Shown: positions 31,390 to 43,859 of the stretch, in pieces
Layout: every line of letters begins with the position of its first letter
How positions within the stretch are numbered: position 1 is the stretch's first letter
Source: Coptis chinensis
Taxonomy: Eukaryota; Streptophyta; Magnoliopsida; Ranunculales; Ranunculaceae
Direction of reading: 5' to 3'
DNA: 64,000 nucleotides
NCBI GenBank assembly: GCA_015680905.1
Contig: CM027381.1
Coordinates: 71,661,501-71,725,500 of the forward strand
Notes under the pieces: model-generated
Databases searched by the model: none
Seen by the model: the letters and a program-made list of their open reading frames with translations, nothing else
What the model was told of the DNA's origin: nothing
Translations under genes and position numbers: made by a program

Positions 31390-34290
31390 TAATACTACAT
31401 GAAACTACCGTCAAAGAACAATTAACTGGAAACAGAAAACTAGATGCAAATACATCGAACTAACCTCAAATAATATTTAACGGGAAATCGGAAATTGGAT
31501 GCACTTGCAAGCATTAAACTAATCTTAAAAAATAATTAATGGACAGTCGGAATATGGATAGAACTGCATTAAACTACCCTCAAAGAATAATTAACGTTTG
31601 GTTATCGAAAAAATAATAATAATAATTAACGTGAAATCAAAATTTGGATGCAAATATATTGAACTGACATAAAAAAATGATTGTGGGGAAATCGGAAACT
31701 TGATGCAAATGCATTGAATTAACTCTCAGATATTAAATTAACGGAAAATCGAAAACTGGATGCAACTATATTGAACTAACCTAAAAAAATTAACTATAAA
31801 TTAGAAACATGATGCAAATGCAAGCGTATAACTAATCTTAAAAAATAATTAATTGGAAATCGGAAACCAGATGCAACTACAGTACTACATACACTAAACT
31901 AATCTATAAAAAAAAAAATAAATAAATAAAAAATAGATGCATATGCATTGAACTAACCTCAAGAAATAATTAACGGAAAATTGAAAATTGGATACAAATC
32001 CATTGAACTAACCTCAAACAATAATTAATGAAAAATCAGAAACTAGATGCAAATGCAACCTTATCGACTAATAAACGAGAAATCATAAACTGGATGCAAA
32101 TGTATTAAACTAATCTCAAAGAATAATTAATGGGAAATCAGATGTTAGATGCAAATGCATTGAACTGATCTCAAAGAATAATTAACATAAAATTAGAAAT
32201 TGGAATACATTGAACTAATTGCAAAAAATAATTAACAAGAAATCAGAAACTAGATGCAATTGCATTGAAGTAACCTAAAAAAAATAAATAACATAAAATC
32301 AGAAATTGGATGCAAATGCATTGAACTAATTTCAAAATATAGTTGTGTTATATATTCTGAGAATGTCTCGATAAATATAGTTTTGTATTTAAAACGGTAT
32401 TTTTCTTATCTTTTTTCGTATGATTGGGAACACCTTGCTATTCAAGTAGCTTAAAGTAGCTTATTAGACAATCTCACAAAACTTCAATCAAACTTTCATT
32501 ATTAAACAACAAAATGAAGTTGAAGGGTTTTATCAATGGTGAGTATTTTTTTTAGTGGAGAGTATATACGTAGGGTTTTCATGTTATAAGAAATTTGGAT
32601 GAGTGATCAATATAAAATTTGTATATAATAGTTTTGCATATATAGTTGCATATATTTTTCAGAATAATTAATATGACAGGACCTGTTCGTAGATAATCTT
32701 TGAAGATCCCACATAGTGAGTCAGATATAATTTAAAGAATAACTAACGGAAAATCGAGAACTGGATAATCTTTGATAATCCCATATAGTAAATCAAACAT
32801 AATTTATTTTTATGTCATGTTTGCAAGAACACTACAGGTGGATTAGTAGAAAGTTAGTATTACACACCACATTGGATAATTAAAAGGAAGTCAAAAACTG
32901 GATTCAAATACATTGAACTGAGCTCAAAGAGTAATTAACGGGAAATCGAAAATTTTATGCAAATGTAATAAACTAAACTCAAAAAATAATTAACTAGAAA
33001 TCCAAAACTAGATGCAACTGCATTAAACTAACGTCAATAACTAACGGGAAATTAGAAATTGGATGCAAATCCTTGAAAAATATTTAACGGGAAATCAGAA
33101 ACGGTATGCAAATGCATCAAACAAACCTCAAATAATAATTAACTGTGAATCAAAAACTGGATACAAATGCATTAAACTAACCTCAAAAAATAATTAACAT
33201 GAAATCAAAAACTGAATGCAACTGCATTGAACTAACCTCATAGAATAATTGGCGGGAAATCAGAAACTAGATGCAAATGCATTGAAATAACTTCAAATAA
33301 TAGTTAATGGGAAATCAGAAACCGGATGAAATTGCATCGAACTAACCTCAAAACATAAATAATTAGAAATCATAAACTAGATGCAGATATATTGAACTAA
33401 CTTCAAAGAGTTATTAATGACAAATCGAAAACTGGATACAAATGCAATGAACTAATCTTAAAGACTAATTAACAAAACATCGAACACTGGATGCAACTGC
33501 ACTAAACTAACCTCAATGAATAATTAACGGGAAATTGAAAATTTGCTGCAAATGCATTGAACTAACCTAAAAGAACAATTAATGGGAAATCGAAAATTGG
33601 ATACAACTGCATTGAACTAACCTCAAAGGATAATTAACTAGAAAATTGTAAACTGGATGCAACTGTATTAAACTAAAATCATAGATTAACTAATATGCTA
33701 AGAAATCATAAATTGGATGCAATATCCTTGAAGAATATTTAACGGAAAATCGGAAATTGGATGCAAATGCATTGAAATAACCTAAAAAAATAATTAACTG
33801 GAAATCGAAAACCGGATGTAACTGCATCGAACTACCCTCAAAGCATAAATAATCGGAAATTAGAAACTAGATGCAAATGCATTAAACTAACCTCAAAAAA
33901 TAATTAACGGAAAATCAGAAACTAGATGCAGATGTATTGAACTAACCTCAAAGAGTAATTAACAGAAAATTAAAACCTGGATGCAAATGCAATGAACTAA
34001 TCTGAATGAGTAATTAACGAAACATTGAAAACTATATGCAACTGTACTGAATTAACCTTAATGAATAACTAACGGGAAATCGTAAACTTGGTGCAACTGC
34101 ACTGAACTAACCTAAAAATATAATTAACGGGAAATCAGAAACTTGATACATACAACTACATTGAATTAACCTCAAAGAATAATTAATGGGAAATCGAAAA
34201 CTAGATGCAACTACATTGAACTAGCCTCAAAGAATAATTAACGTAAAATCAGAAACTTGATTTAAATGCATTGAACTAACCCCAAAACAT
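31390..34290. repeat. Minisatellite array, about 55 bp degenerate unit
   Basis: Dozens of head-to-tail units follow the pattern ATTGAACTAACCTCAAA, GAATAATTAACGGGAAATC and GAAACTGGATGCAAATGC, with substitutions and small indels. The array is broken at about 32335-32880 by a segment resembling the Helitron 3' region at 34280-34620 (CTATT.AAGTAGCTT, TCACAAAACTTCAATCAAAC, then GACAGGACCTGTTCGTAG without the terminal hairpin). No coding sequence in three kilobases. Confidence 0.9.
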
Positions 34291-34639
34291 AGTTTTACAT
34301 TAAATCGGAAAGTATAGTTTTACATTTTAAGTAGTATTTATTATAATTTTTTTATTATGATTGGGAATGTTTTGCTATTTAAGTAGCTTCAATATCATCT
34401 GCGCCACATTGGACATTCTCACAAAACTTCAATCAAACTTTTATTATTAAACCTAACAACAAAATTATGTCAATGGGTTTTATCAAGGTTTGGTGCTTTC
34501 TTTTTATAGAGAGTGGTGATATAAATTTGAATGAGTGATTAATATAATTTCCACATCTCATAGCTATGCATAGTCGCTAATATTTTTTAGAATAATTTAA
34601 TATAACGACACCCGTTCGTAGGACGGGTTCGAAAGCTAG
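34290..34639 (+). mobile_element. Helitron 3' end
   Basis: The plus strand ends with the hairpin ACCCGT-TCGTAGG-ACGGGT (34610-34628), then TTCGAAAG and CTAG at 34636-34639, followed by T: a canonical Helitron 3' terminus. The element probably includes the upstream minisatellite, since Helitrons often carry such arrays, but its TC 5' end was not fixed; a weak candidate is TCTCATATAAAG at 30650. No Rep/helicase gene is present, so it is non-autonomous. Confidence 0.7.
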
Positions 34640-34648
34640 TATATTAAA

Positions 34649-35336
34649 GAGTCGTGATAAAGAGAGATCATTCTCTCTAAATTTTGGAGATGTTTCGGCA
34701 GTAAACTGCTTCAACATAACGAGAGCAATGGTAAAGAACGCACTAAGAAACAGAGAAATTTGATGTTGGGGGAGATGAAACTGAACCAAATAATGGCTGC
34801 CTACGTACCCAAGATCTATTCTCTAGGGATCAAGTTTCAACGTAGTTCCTTATGAAAAATAGTTTTGGTATTTATATAGGTAGAGTAGAGAATCCTTGTA
34901 ACTCAAGTAATCTTGTTGCTTGAGTAATTGTGATAGAATATAACTGTCAACTGATAATTATCTTTTTGATAAGAAATGAATCTGGACATAAATCAATGTA
35001 CATTAGTGGCAAGCCATGTGGCTAAGGTTCAACCTTAGACACATGAATTAATGGGCCTGTACATTGATTAATGATATTGCGAATTGGGCTTTAGCCCTGT
35101 TGATTAAATGAATAAAATATAGACCCCTACTAATGGACGTTTGCCACGTAGGTGGGGGTCGAAACAGGAGAGATCAAAGCAAATAGCCGTTGGATAGAGA
35201 AATTCTTTCTCGAGATCGAGGTTGTTGCATGACCCACAACTGACAAACCACACCAAACCATATGATCATGTCATCCAACGGCCGATATAAAGTGCGCACT
35301 AAATTTAAAGAGAATGATCTCTCCTTATCATTTGCC
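34649..35336. mobile_element. Mutator-type MITE, 688 bp, 9 bp duplication
   Basis: Inverted ends share TGATAA.GAGAGATCATTC (about 33 bp of arm) and the 9 bp TATATTAAA is repeated on both sides (34640-34648 and 35337-35345). A 9 bp duplication is typical of Mutator-like elements. It lies immediately after the Helitron end and next to a LINE remnant. No coding capacity. Confidence 0.72.
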
Positions 35337-35348
35337 TATATTAAATCT

Positions 35349-36470
35349 CATAACCATATTGGAACAAAGTTTGTCTCCACCATACACTTTGGCAGAGCTG
35401 TCATAGGTAGCTGATGGATTGCCCACTGAGCTAGCTGATGGGCATCATCATTACCATTCCTACTTAACTAGCTAAAACTAACCGATTCTAAATTACTAAA
35501 AAATATTGTTATAGCAAAATCTAGAGCATTTAGACTCCACCTACACCTTCCTTCATTAAAAGACTGAATGATCTCTTCACAGTCTCCTTGGACCACATAG
35601 TTGTATCTGCCCAGATAGCAAGCTAGCAACACTGCTACTTCACTCGCCACCATCTTTGCCTCCTTAGGACTTGTTGCTTTAAAATTCCTAACAGCTGCTC
35701 CCACCATATCTCCAACATTATTCCAAGCCATACACCCAGCACTCGCAGATCCAGTGGTCCTGTGAAATGCAGCATCAAAGCGTATAAGAATACTATCATT
35801 TGGGATAACTAGAAACAAATTATTCAAAACATTTATTGGAACAGGATTGTTAGGAAGATTAGGAGAAGCTTCTCTGAATGCTTTGTAGCAGCTTGCTGTG
35901 ATAGTTGAGCACTTCCTGAGAAGCCTTGTCCTGCTGGGGATCTTGTGCTCAAAATTTGCTTCATTTCGAGCTTCCCAAATATGATAGAGCATCACACAAC
36001 AATACACTCCAGCGTGGGTGATATGTTCCTCACCACTTGAGCACCATATTATAGACTGATCCACCCAATCTCTGATAGTATTATCACTATCACTCTGTAT
36101 TCGAACCCCAAGGTCTGATTCAAACCAGACATCCCTGATCCACTGACATCCAAAGAAAATATGTGTATCTGATTCCATGATACTCCAGCAGAAAGGACAT
36201 GCAAAGTCTCCATGTAGCTTTCTTTCCATCATTAAGTCCCCCATGGGTAGGCCTCTTTTATAGACCTTCCAAAAGAACATTTGGATATTGGCTGGGAGAC
36301 TTGATCTCCAAATTCTAGAAATGGTTTTTAGGCTGAAACTAGAAAAATGCCATTCCCAACTCTTTTTGGTTAAAAACTTATAGGCAACCTTCACAGTAAA
36401 AGCTATTTTCCCATCTCCAGACCAAATCATTTTATCTTTTTGAGCGCTCAGTTTACAAATCTTTTCTTTG
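35349..36470 (-). pseudogene. LINE-type C-terminal remnant: zf-RVT and RNase H
   Basis: The frame from 36430 to 35468 (320 codons) carries the zinc-binding region found after plant LINE reverse transcriptases (IWRSSLPANIQMFFWKV, GDFACPFCW, ESDTHIFFGCQWIRDVW) and then an RNase H-like domain (RFDAAFHRTTGSASAGCMAW, EVAVLLACYLGRYNYVVQGDCEEI). A TAG after SVSFS interrupts it, but homology continues in frame (NGNDDAHQLAQWAIHQL) to a second stop near 35349. The reverse transcriptase and endonuclease upstream are missing; readable sequence fades near 36470. It is a 5'-truncated, dead copy. Confidence 0.8.
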
Positions 36471-36479
36471 TTTCTTATA

Positions 36480-37715
36480 GTTTAGTTGTAAGTATAAATA
36501 GTCTAGGCGCTCGATTCATTTTACAAAATTTAATATTCCATTAGTATTGGATCCAAGTTCAATAGAGATCTAATTATGCATTAAGTTCAAATTCAACAAC
36601 GTTACTATTGTGCTTGCAAAATTATTTATTTTTTGTTACAATGATCTATCCTCTAAAAATATATAGGGCACGTGATTTGTTCCGCATTAGCTTGTTTAAT
36701 TGGAGGTCCAAAAAGTCATATACTTCACATGCATCTCTACCACCTAGAGGACGACACTCAATGTTGGGATGGAAGAGTGAGGAAGACAAGACTTCTTAGT
36801 TGGGATTGAACATTAAAAGACATGACGTATTACAAATTTATTAATTAATGTAATCTATTATGTATAGTTGGTATGCCTCCCATATACAACTATTATTTTG
36901 CTCCATTCTTTTCATTTGTAACACTTTTCAGTTTTGGCTATTCAATACAATTACATTTAGCTAAAAAATATAAAAAATAAAATACTTGTCATCAAGATTG
37001 AAAACTTAAAATACACGTGAAATGAATCAGTGCTTGGACATTGGACTATATTTCGTGTTCAGCAAAATTTGCGCCTGGGCAATTACATTCGCCATTAGTC
37101 GGCAGTAAGAATTGAGGCCATTTCTCCATACTAGTTTTGCTTTATATATAAATCAAAGTGCAAATTCTTCTTATAGGCCAGTTTGAGATGTTATGGTTTG
37201 GAAACATTGGATGGTTACAAAACTGTTTCCCAATATGTTACTCTTCATGTATAGGGTGTAGAAGGGTGGTGTTGGATATCCATTAAACACCACCCCCTAA
37301 CCTTTGGATTTAGCTTATGAGATAGCAAATTCTAGGACTTATAAGGTGTGGGTTGTTTAATAGTGTGGAATAAGAGTGTTGCATCATTATTAAAGTCAAC
37401 AAATGCGGCTGGATTTTTAGTGGATTTCGGTTGGGTTTTTTTGTCGGGCTTTTAATGAGTTTCGATAGGAGTTTTTTTAGTAGGGGAGGCGGCGAATGCA
37501 TGCGCATTTGTGCGTCGGGGCGCCAAAGGCGCACGTATCTGTACTGTACGACACGAGCAAATACTAGTATCTAAAATGAAGACGAGCATGAGCTACAACT
37601 TTCAGATGTTTATGTGGAAAACCTAAAATTTTGGAAAGGTAAAAATTATAAGTTTTAACCTAGAATCTCAACATTGTTCCTTTTAAGTTATAATGGAAGG
37701 GTAAGTATGGGTTTA
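36480..37715. other. Intergenic, nothing recognised
   Basis: AT-rich sequence between the LINE remnant and the next MITE cluster. Short open frames (36608-36799, 37534-37310) show no motif. Confidence 0.4.
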
Positions 37716-38459
37716 GAGCATTCCCAATGCAAGTCAATATTTTCCCCCTCTTATCATCTCCACGTAGGTAGTATTTTCCCCTCTTATCACCATTTTGGTG
37801 AAAAACAAGGTGAAGAGCTGCCCAATGCAAATGTGAAAAATAATCTCAAACGGGATGTTGGATTCCGTCTGGAGACTTTTTGATTGAGACGGAATGTAAT
37901 ATCTCGTCTGGTATTTTGTTTAAAGTTAAAAAAAAAATGAAAAAACACGCGAGACGGAATGAAATACACACGAGAAATAAAAACCCATTTTTTTAAAAAA
38001 AATACACACGAGACGGAATTCAACATTCCATCCGAAGTTTACAAATCAGCAACTATCTCGGTTGAAGATTTCACCCTGGGAATGACTTGGGAAAATAGTC
38101 ACCATCTTTTTCACCTCTGCATTGGGCACTGGTTTTGCACCAAAAGGAGGTGAAAATTTTCATATCCCCTTCTTTTTCACTTGCATTGGGAATGCTCTTG
38201 AGATAGTGGCTGACTTGTGAACTTCGGATGGGATGTTGGATTCCGTCTCGCATGATTTTTCGATTTTTTTTTGTTTTTTAAAAAAAATTTAAGACGGGAT
38301 GTTTCATTCCGTTCGGAGCGTTTTTTCGATTTTTACGTCTAGACGGAATCTAACATCCCGTCCGAGATTAAAATTCACCTTTGCATTGGGCAGCTTTACT
38401 TTGTTTTTCACCAAAACGGTGATAAAAGGGAGAAAATATTGACTTGCATTGGGAATGCT
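37716..38459. repeat. GACGGAATG MITE-like cluster, two overlapping copies
   Basis: Starts GAGCATTCCCAATGCAAGTC after TTA. Matching inverted ends occur at 38181-38197 (TTGCATTGGGAATGCTC) and 38442-38457. The final 130 bases are the inverse of the first 160, so one copy appears nested in or fused to another. The words GACGGAAT and ATTCCGTC recur throughout. Confidence 0.7.
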
Positions 38460-38578
38460 GTTTTGGAAAAAAAAAACTTTCTTCATGTAATCATGATAAT
38501 TTCACCCATGGGTACACTGAGTAAACTCCCCAGAAGAAAAAGAGTAGAAACCTTGAAACCCTGATTTGATTTTTCACG

Positions 38579-39678
38579 ATGGCGCTCATAGCAACAAGAA
38601 GATCACTCACAACACTGATTACACGAACTTTGGCTGTTTCAATCCTTAACAAGAACCAAAACATGATTCATGATTCAAGAAAGATCCCATCAACACCCCG
38701 GTTCAAAACATCTGGGTCGGGTTACTCACCATTAAATGACCCATCACCAAATTGGAGTAACAGACCACCTAAAGAAACTATTCTTCTAGATGGTTGTGAT
38801 TATGAACATTGGCTTATTGTTATGGAATTTCCAGCTCCGTCCAAACCTTCTGAAGATGAAATGGTTCAGTCTTATGTCAGCACTCTTTCTTCTGTTCTTG
38901 GAAGGTAAAAATACTAATTATTATTTCTTTTTTTACAAGCTTTCGTTTTTTAGATATTATTTTTTTTTTTTTAGAAGAGGAGGCAAAGAAGAAGATTTAT
39001 TCTGTTTGTACAACGACTTATACTGGTTTTGGTGCATTGATATCGGAAGAGCTTTCGCATAAAGTTAAAGGTAAATGGAGTTTTTGAGTTTTGAAATTTG
39101 ATATTTGTCAATTTTTTTAATTGGTTGGTTTTGTTTGGATGTTGTTGATAGCTTTGCCTGGTGTACTTTGGGTGTTGCCTGATTCGTATCTCGATGTTCC
39201 CAATAAGGATTATGGAGGTGGCTGTTTATTAAATGAAATTTTAATTTGGTTTTTAGGGTTTAATAGATTGAAATGTTTTGAAATGGTTTTTTGGTTTTTG
39301 GGATTTTTGTTAGGGGATTTATTTGAAGATGGGAAAGTGATACGTAGGCCTCAGTATCATTACGACCAGAGGCAACCAGCTGGTCACAGGTCTCGTCCTC
39401 GGTATGATAGACGTCGGGAAACAATGCAAAATGACAGGAGAGGTCCAATGCAAAGAAGCAATCAAGGGCCTGCTGCTCAATATCCAAATCAAGGGCCTGC
39501 TTCTCAACATCCGAATCAAGAGCCTGCTGCTCAATATGCTAATCAAGGACCTGCTTCTCAATATGATAATCAAGGACCTGCTTCTCAACCAGCTGCAATG
39601 GGTGGTCAGAATTCACTTAACACTGGAGAAAGAGTACCTTATCCCAATCAAGGAAATTATTCCCAGGGTGGTGCCTGA
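38579..39678 (+). CDS. MORF: MORF/DAG-type organellar RNA editing factor
   Basis: MORF (RIP) proteins bind PPR proteins and are needed for C-to-U RNA editing in mitochondria and plastids. Exons: 38579-38904, 38975-39070, 39152-39217, 39314-39678. The N-terminus ([20 protein letters not shown]) is Arg/Ser-rich and lacks acids, like a mitochondrial or dual transit peptide. The MORF box follows: [74 protein letters not shown]. The tail has about five NQGPA(A/S)QY-type repeats. By memory of the family it is closest to MORF5/MORF6. Exons 2-4 join in frame, but exon 1 ends in phase 2 while exon 2, with the only normal acceptor, needs phase 1; strict GT-AG joining shifts the frame by one. An upstream acceptor at 38939 restores frame but leaves a 35 nt intron and adds 11 hydrophobic residues. 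Confidence 0.82.
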
Positions 39679-39779
39679 GTATCTATGGCTGAAGTACCGA
39701 GTCCAAACTTTGACAAATGAATTGAGGTTTGTAGGAATTGTTGTTTTTAGAGTTTTAAAATGAACTTGGTTCTCTTGAA

Positions 39780-42250
39780 TGAACAAGAATATTATGTCTA
39801 CTATCTATTTAGAGGTGAGGAATGTGCATGTTTATCAAATATCATTTTGTGTCGAAGTTCTTACAAGTGAGAGCAAACTGCGGTTTCATTGCATCTCCGC
39901 ATTGGCATTATAAAGATGGAATGATATGAAACTTATCCACATCTCATAGTTGCAAGTAACCTTTGATTCCCTGAAACGCCAATATTACTTGTATATTTGT
40001 AGTCCTAATGCAGGCTTAGTTTGTGTATTTTCAACATGATTACATATTTGTTGAACTTAGTTTGTGTATTTATAACCTGATTACATATTTGTTGAACTTT
40101 TAATGTTGTGCCGTTCTGACTTAGTAGAACTATCAACTATCATAATTTTTTTTTGCTTGGTACTACCTTGTGATCCGTGATATGGCCATTGGTATACCAT
40201 TTGGATTATGGTAAAGCCCCGTGTTACTTTTATGTGGTTTCTATTATTTAAGGTAGTGGTGTCTATACATGTACATGTACGTATATTTAGGTTTTAGAGA
40301 AAAGAGGAAAGGAAAACACGCTCGATTAGAAATAGTGATTTAGGGCTAGCAGATTGAGACATTCGAAGCAATGGGAGAGGACATTAATCCAAGATCAAAG
40401 AAAGGGAATCGACTTTCGTGCAAGAGAGGCTGTTATGCCTTTTAGGTACCTATTAGGGAGTAGTAGGAGTTATATAGTTGTCGTAAAATAGAATTCATGA
40501 GAGTCAGAGATGATGGTCTACTTGAATTAGAGGCAAAAAGTTGAGAAAAATAAGGATGGTACAATCTATGACAGAACAGTGGCTGGTAGGAGTGTACGAC
40601 TTAAATAGGAATATGCAGTTGGAGCAACTGTTTAAAAATTTGGCGGGTGATGTTGGAGAAATCAATGAGCCACAGCTTATGTTTCAGCCTTTCAGGGCTC
40701 AAAGCTTTTCAAGAAATCAAGTTTAAGGAAAGTTTGGAAATCTCTGGAAAGCTGAGAGTAGTTTATGGTTGGCCAGCTTGACCATAGTTTTGCTAGTGTT
40801 ATTTAGTGTTAATTGTATATAAGGAAATGATTTTTAATTTATGTTTAATATTGGTGTCAACTTGTGATGAACTCCAGAAAAGAAGTGTGTCAACTTGTTT
40901 GGTATCATTTTGTCCTTACGTTTAATACAGCTACCTTATTGTTCCTTCCTCTGCTTCTCTTCTCTTAGTATCTTTTCCTGTATTCTTTTGTCACCATTTT
41001 AACTCAACTAGTGTTCGTTTTAAGACAAAGCATGGAGGAGTTTGATGATAAGTTCTAACGGAATTACTAGACATCATTGCGTAACAAGGCCTCCATTCTG
41101 CTCGGTTCTCTCTTGAGATCACTACTGCTGTAAGACAAGGATAAACTTGGTAGATAGGGGAATAACATAGCAAAAGAATAAGTGAAGGCAAAAGGGACCT
41201 GGACTTCAACAAAATATTGGTTGGAGTCCACGGAGATGGTTGTTGGTTGTCGATGCATTAGTTGAGTTAGTTCAGTATTATAACCCTCTGTTCTATCTTT
41301 ATCAAGCATCTTCTTAGGATCTTGTGAAACCTCCTATCTGGCAGTATAACTGCATTCGTGCACCGTGTTCTGTTTCAGTTTCTGGCTTCCGGAGTGCAGT
41401 GATATAATTGGGATATGTTGCTAGTTGTGGTTCATACTCTGCTTTTTCTTTATCAGTCATAATTTTAATTTCATAGAAACTTCCTTTTTAGCAATTATAA
41501 TAACATTCTTGCATTTTAGGTTTTGCTAGCGACTTCAGTGAAGTGCAGTGATATCTTTGGATTATTTTTCAAAATTAAGACAAGCATCTTTAATCTGCAT
41601 GTCTAAAAACACATTTACTGTCTCCTTTTTAAGATTGCTCAGATGCTAAGGATCCTAGTCAACTTATGTTGGCAAACTAGTAGGACTTGATTCTGTAGTA
41701 TAATTAGGTTTTAGGCATCTAAGTAAGGCTTCTCTATACAGGCTTGCCAATCAAAAAAAAAAAAGTAATGCTTCTCTATTTCATGTTTTTTTTCATTTTG
41801 CGGACTGGATTGCGTCATTTGTGTGATACTTAATAAGAAAATGGTAGAAACTGTTGGTCCCGCATTGTATGATGCTTGTGATGCATGCTAGAAACTGAAC
41901 CTGTGACGCGTGCACTGTCGAATTTTATTCACTTCCTTCGGTTTCATAAATTAGTTGCATGGTTAGAGATTTGGGATATTCGACTCAGTAAGTCCTAATT
42001 GAAGTCATCTCTGAATTTCCTTGAAATCCAAATTCTGCATTCCATTATCTTCTGCGTAAGATCAAAGTAATGCACGGAATGGTAGATAATACAAAAGCGA
42101 ATCATAGCGATTTCAGATAATGTTCCTTTTTTTCGTTTACATGCTAAATTGTGTTTTCTTTTCATTTTTCTTGAAACAAGCACAACCTTCACTACACTTA
42201 ATTAGATAGGTTTTTACACATCCTTACATTAGACCTTCCAATGGCATCAA
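39780..42250. other. Intergenic, no gene recognised
   Basis: Contains a 52 bp tandem duplication near 40015-40110 (TTAGTTTGTGTATTT, GATTACATATTTGTTGAAC). Frames at 40541-40726 plus and 41309-41067 minus have no recognised motif. Confidence 0.4.
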
Positions 42251-42251
42251 C

Positions 42252-42700
42252 TCATACAATCTGACTACGTTCATGATTCACAAAAGTAGTTAGAGATCCC
42301 AAACTCTTCTCATCAGCTACTAACCTAGCAAGATAATCTGCCACTTCATTTGCTTCTCTGCATATTATAGTGATTCTGACTTCCGAAGAGTTGCTCAACA
42401 AGCGACTGCATCGATCAACTCTTGTCCATAGCTCCCATCTAAGACCTGCTACTTCCTCCATCAGTTTTTGCTTGTTGATCTCCAAGTCGGTTCGGATGAC
42501 AAGCTTCTGAATTCCCTGTTGGACAATAGCTTCAGCTACATTATTAATAGCATGGCCACGAGAAATGTCTATAAGTACACATCATCTGACCCATCTGGTA
42601 GCAAGTGACTCCTCATTTCCTACACAACCAGATGAGCCAGGATTTCCTTTGCTACCTCCATCATCATTTAGGCATTACCGTTGAGCAGAGGGGCTGTTCC
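42252..42700 (-). pseudogene. RNase H-like fragment (LINE type)
   Basis: The minus strand reads LNDDGGSKGNPGSSGCVG (active-site start of plant RNase H-like domains), then after stops AEAIVQQGIQKLVIRTD and TIICREANEVADYLARL, the end of the same domain. Stops and a frame change separate the pieces. It is probably a second decayed LINE piece, unrelated in position to that at 35.3-36.5 kb. Confidence 0.65.
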
Positions 42701-43285
42701 AGGAAATTTAATTCTCATAGTTTTTAGTTTCTCTCTGCTTATTCTATTGAGAAAGCAGCGTTGAGTTTAGATCTTATGCCACACAGTAGAGGGGCGCTGA
42801 GTATTTCCACCAGCTGGTTCCTGGATTTCCACGTGTCATTGTGCCAACATATCAGGGAAAAAGTTTAGGTATGTACTATGATTGGGTTCAACCCCGTTCA
42901 AGTTATTGTATCAGTCAGTAAACTCCCAAACCCTTTGGCATGTTTGCAAGCACGAGTAAATTAATGAATGATTCTTGTTCAGAGCATCATATAGGGACTA
43001 AGGCACTTGGGCTAATGTTGAGAGGGTGGAGAAGTTGTTTGCTGGGTAATGAATCATGGAAACACAACCACAGGAAGTGTCCAAGTTTGGGTGGGCAACC
43101 TACACTCTTCATGGGTTCCCTGCATTAGATATTTAGAAGGATTGGCATGTCTGACATGGTTCTAATGGTGTTCTCTCCTTCAATACTGTGGTGCTAAATC
43201 TGTTGGATTTTGTGTTCTTCAAATGGTTCAAGAAGAAGTTGATGGGTAAGCTGCAGTGGATGTGAGAAGTCTGCATTAGAAAGAA

Positions 43286-43625
43286 GATAGTCAAGATGCA
43301 CATTTACACGTTCTTACCAATTCAGCGAATCTTTGCAATAATAATGAGATCACTCGTAAAACAGCTATGTTATACACATATACACGTTCTTACCAATTCA
43401 AATCTTTGCAAAAAAATATAATGAAATCACTCGTGAACCAGCTATATCCAAAATATATTGATTCCGTGAAACACATATACAATTTAAGCAAGCAGATAAA
43501 ACATACTTGAGACATAAAATATAATGAAATCATTCGTGAACCAGCTACATCCAAAATATATTGATTCCGTGAAAAACATATACAATTTAAGCAAGCAGAT
43601 AAAACAAACTTGAGACATCACTCCT
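43286..43625. repeat. Tandem repeats with CACTCGTGAACCAGCTA unit
   Basis: ACACGTTCTTACCAATTCA occurs twice; AATGAAATCA.TCGTGAACCA, ATCCAAAATATATTGATTCC and TTTAAGCAAGCAGATAAAAC each occur twice in order, giving a unit of about 120 bp. Confidence 0.7.
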
Positions 43626-43859
43626 TAGTGGGGTGTCTAAAAACATTTTCAAGTTTCAGCCGAACATTAAATGGATGGCTAAATCTACCGTGCGCGAGAT
43701 GTACTGAAACTAATGGTGTCTTGCGTTTCTAGCCACACATTTTATGAGGGTAGAACCGAACAAACCGGTGAACAAGTCAATGCAACAAAAAAGTCACATA
43801 AACTACTATTCCGGGTCAACAAGTTAATCCAACCAAAAAGTAACAAAAATTACATAACA

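Noticed and set aside
31390-34290. CRISPR-like array of 55 bp units
   Set aside because: Units vary along their whole length with no constant repeat/variable spacer division, in a plant nuclear context, and it ends in a Helitron terminus.
38790-39062. 90-codon plus frame across MORF exons 1 and 2
   Set aside because: Out of frame with the MORF motifs and reads through a poly-T intron.
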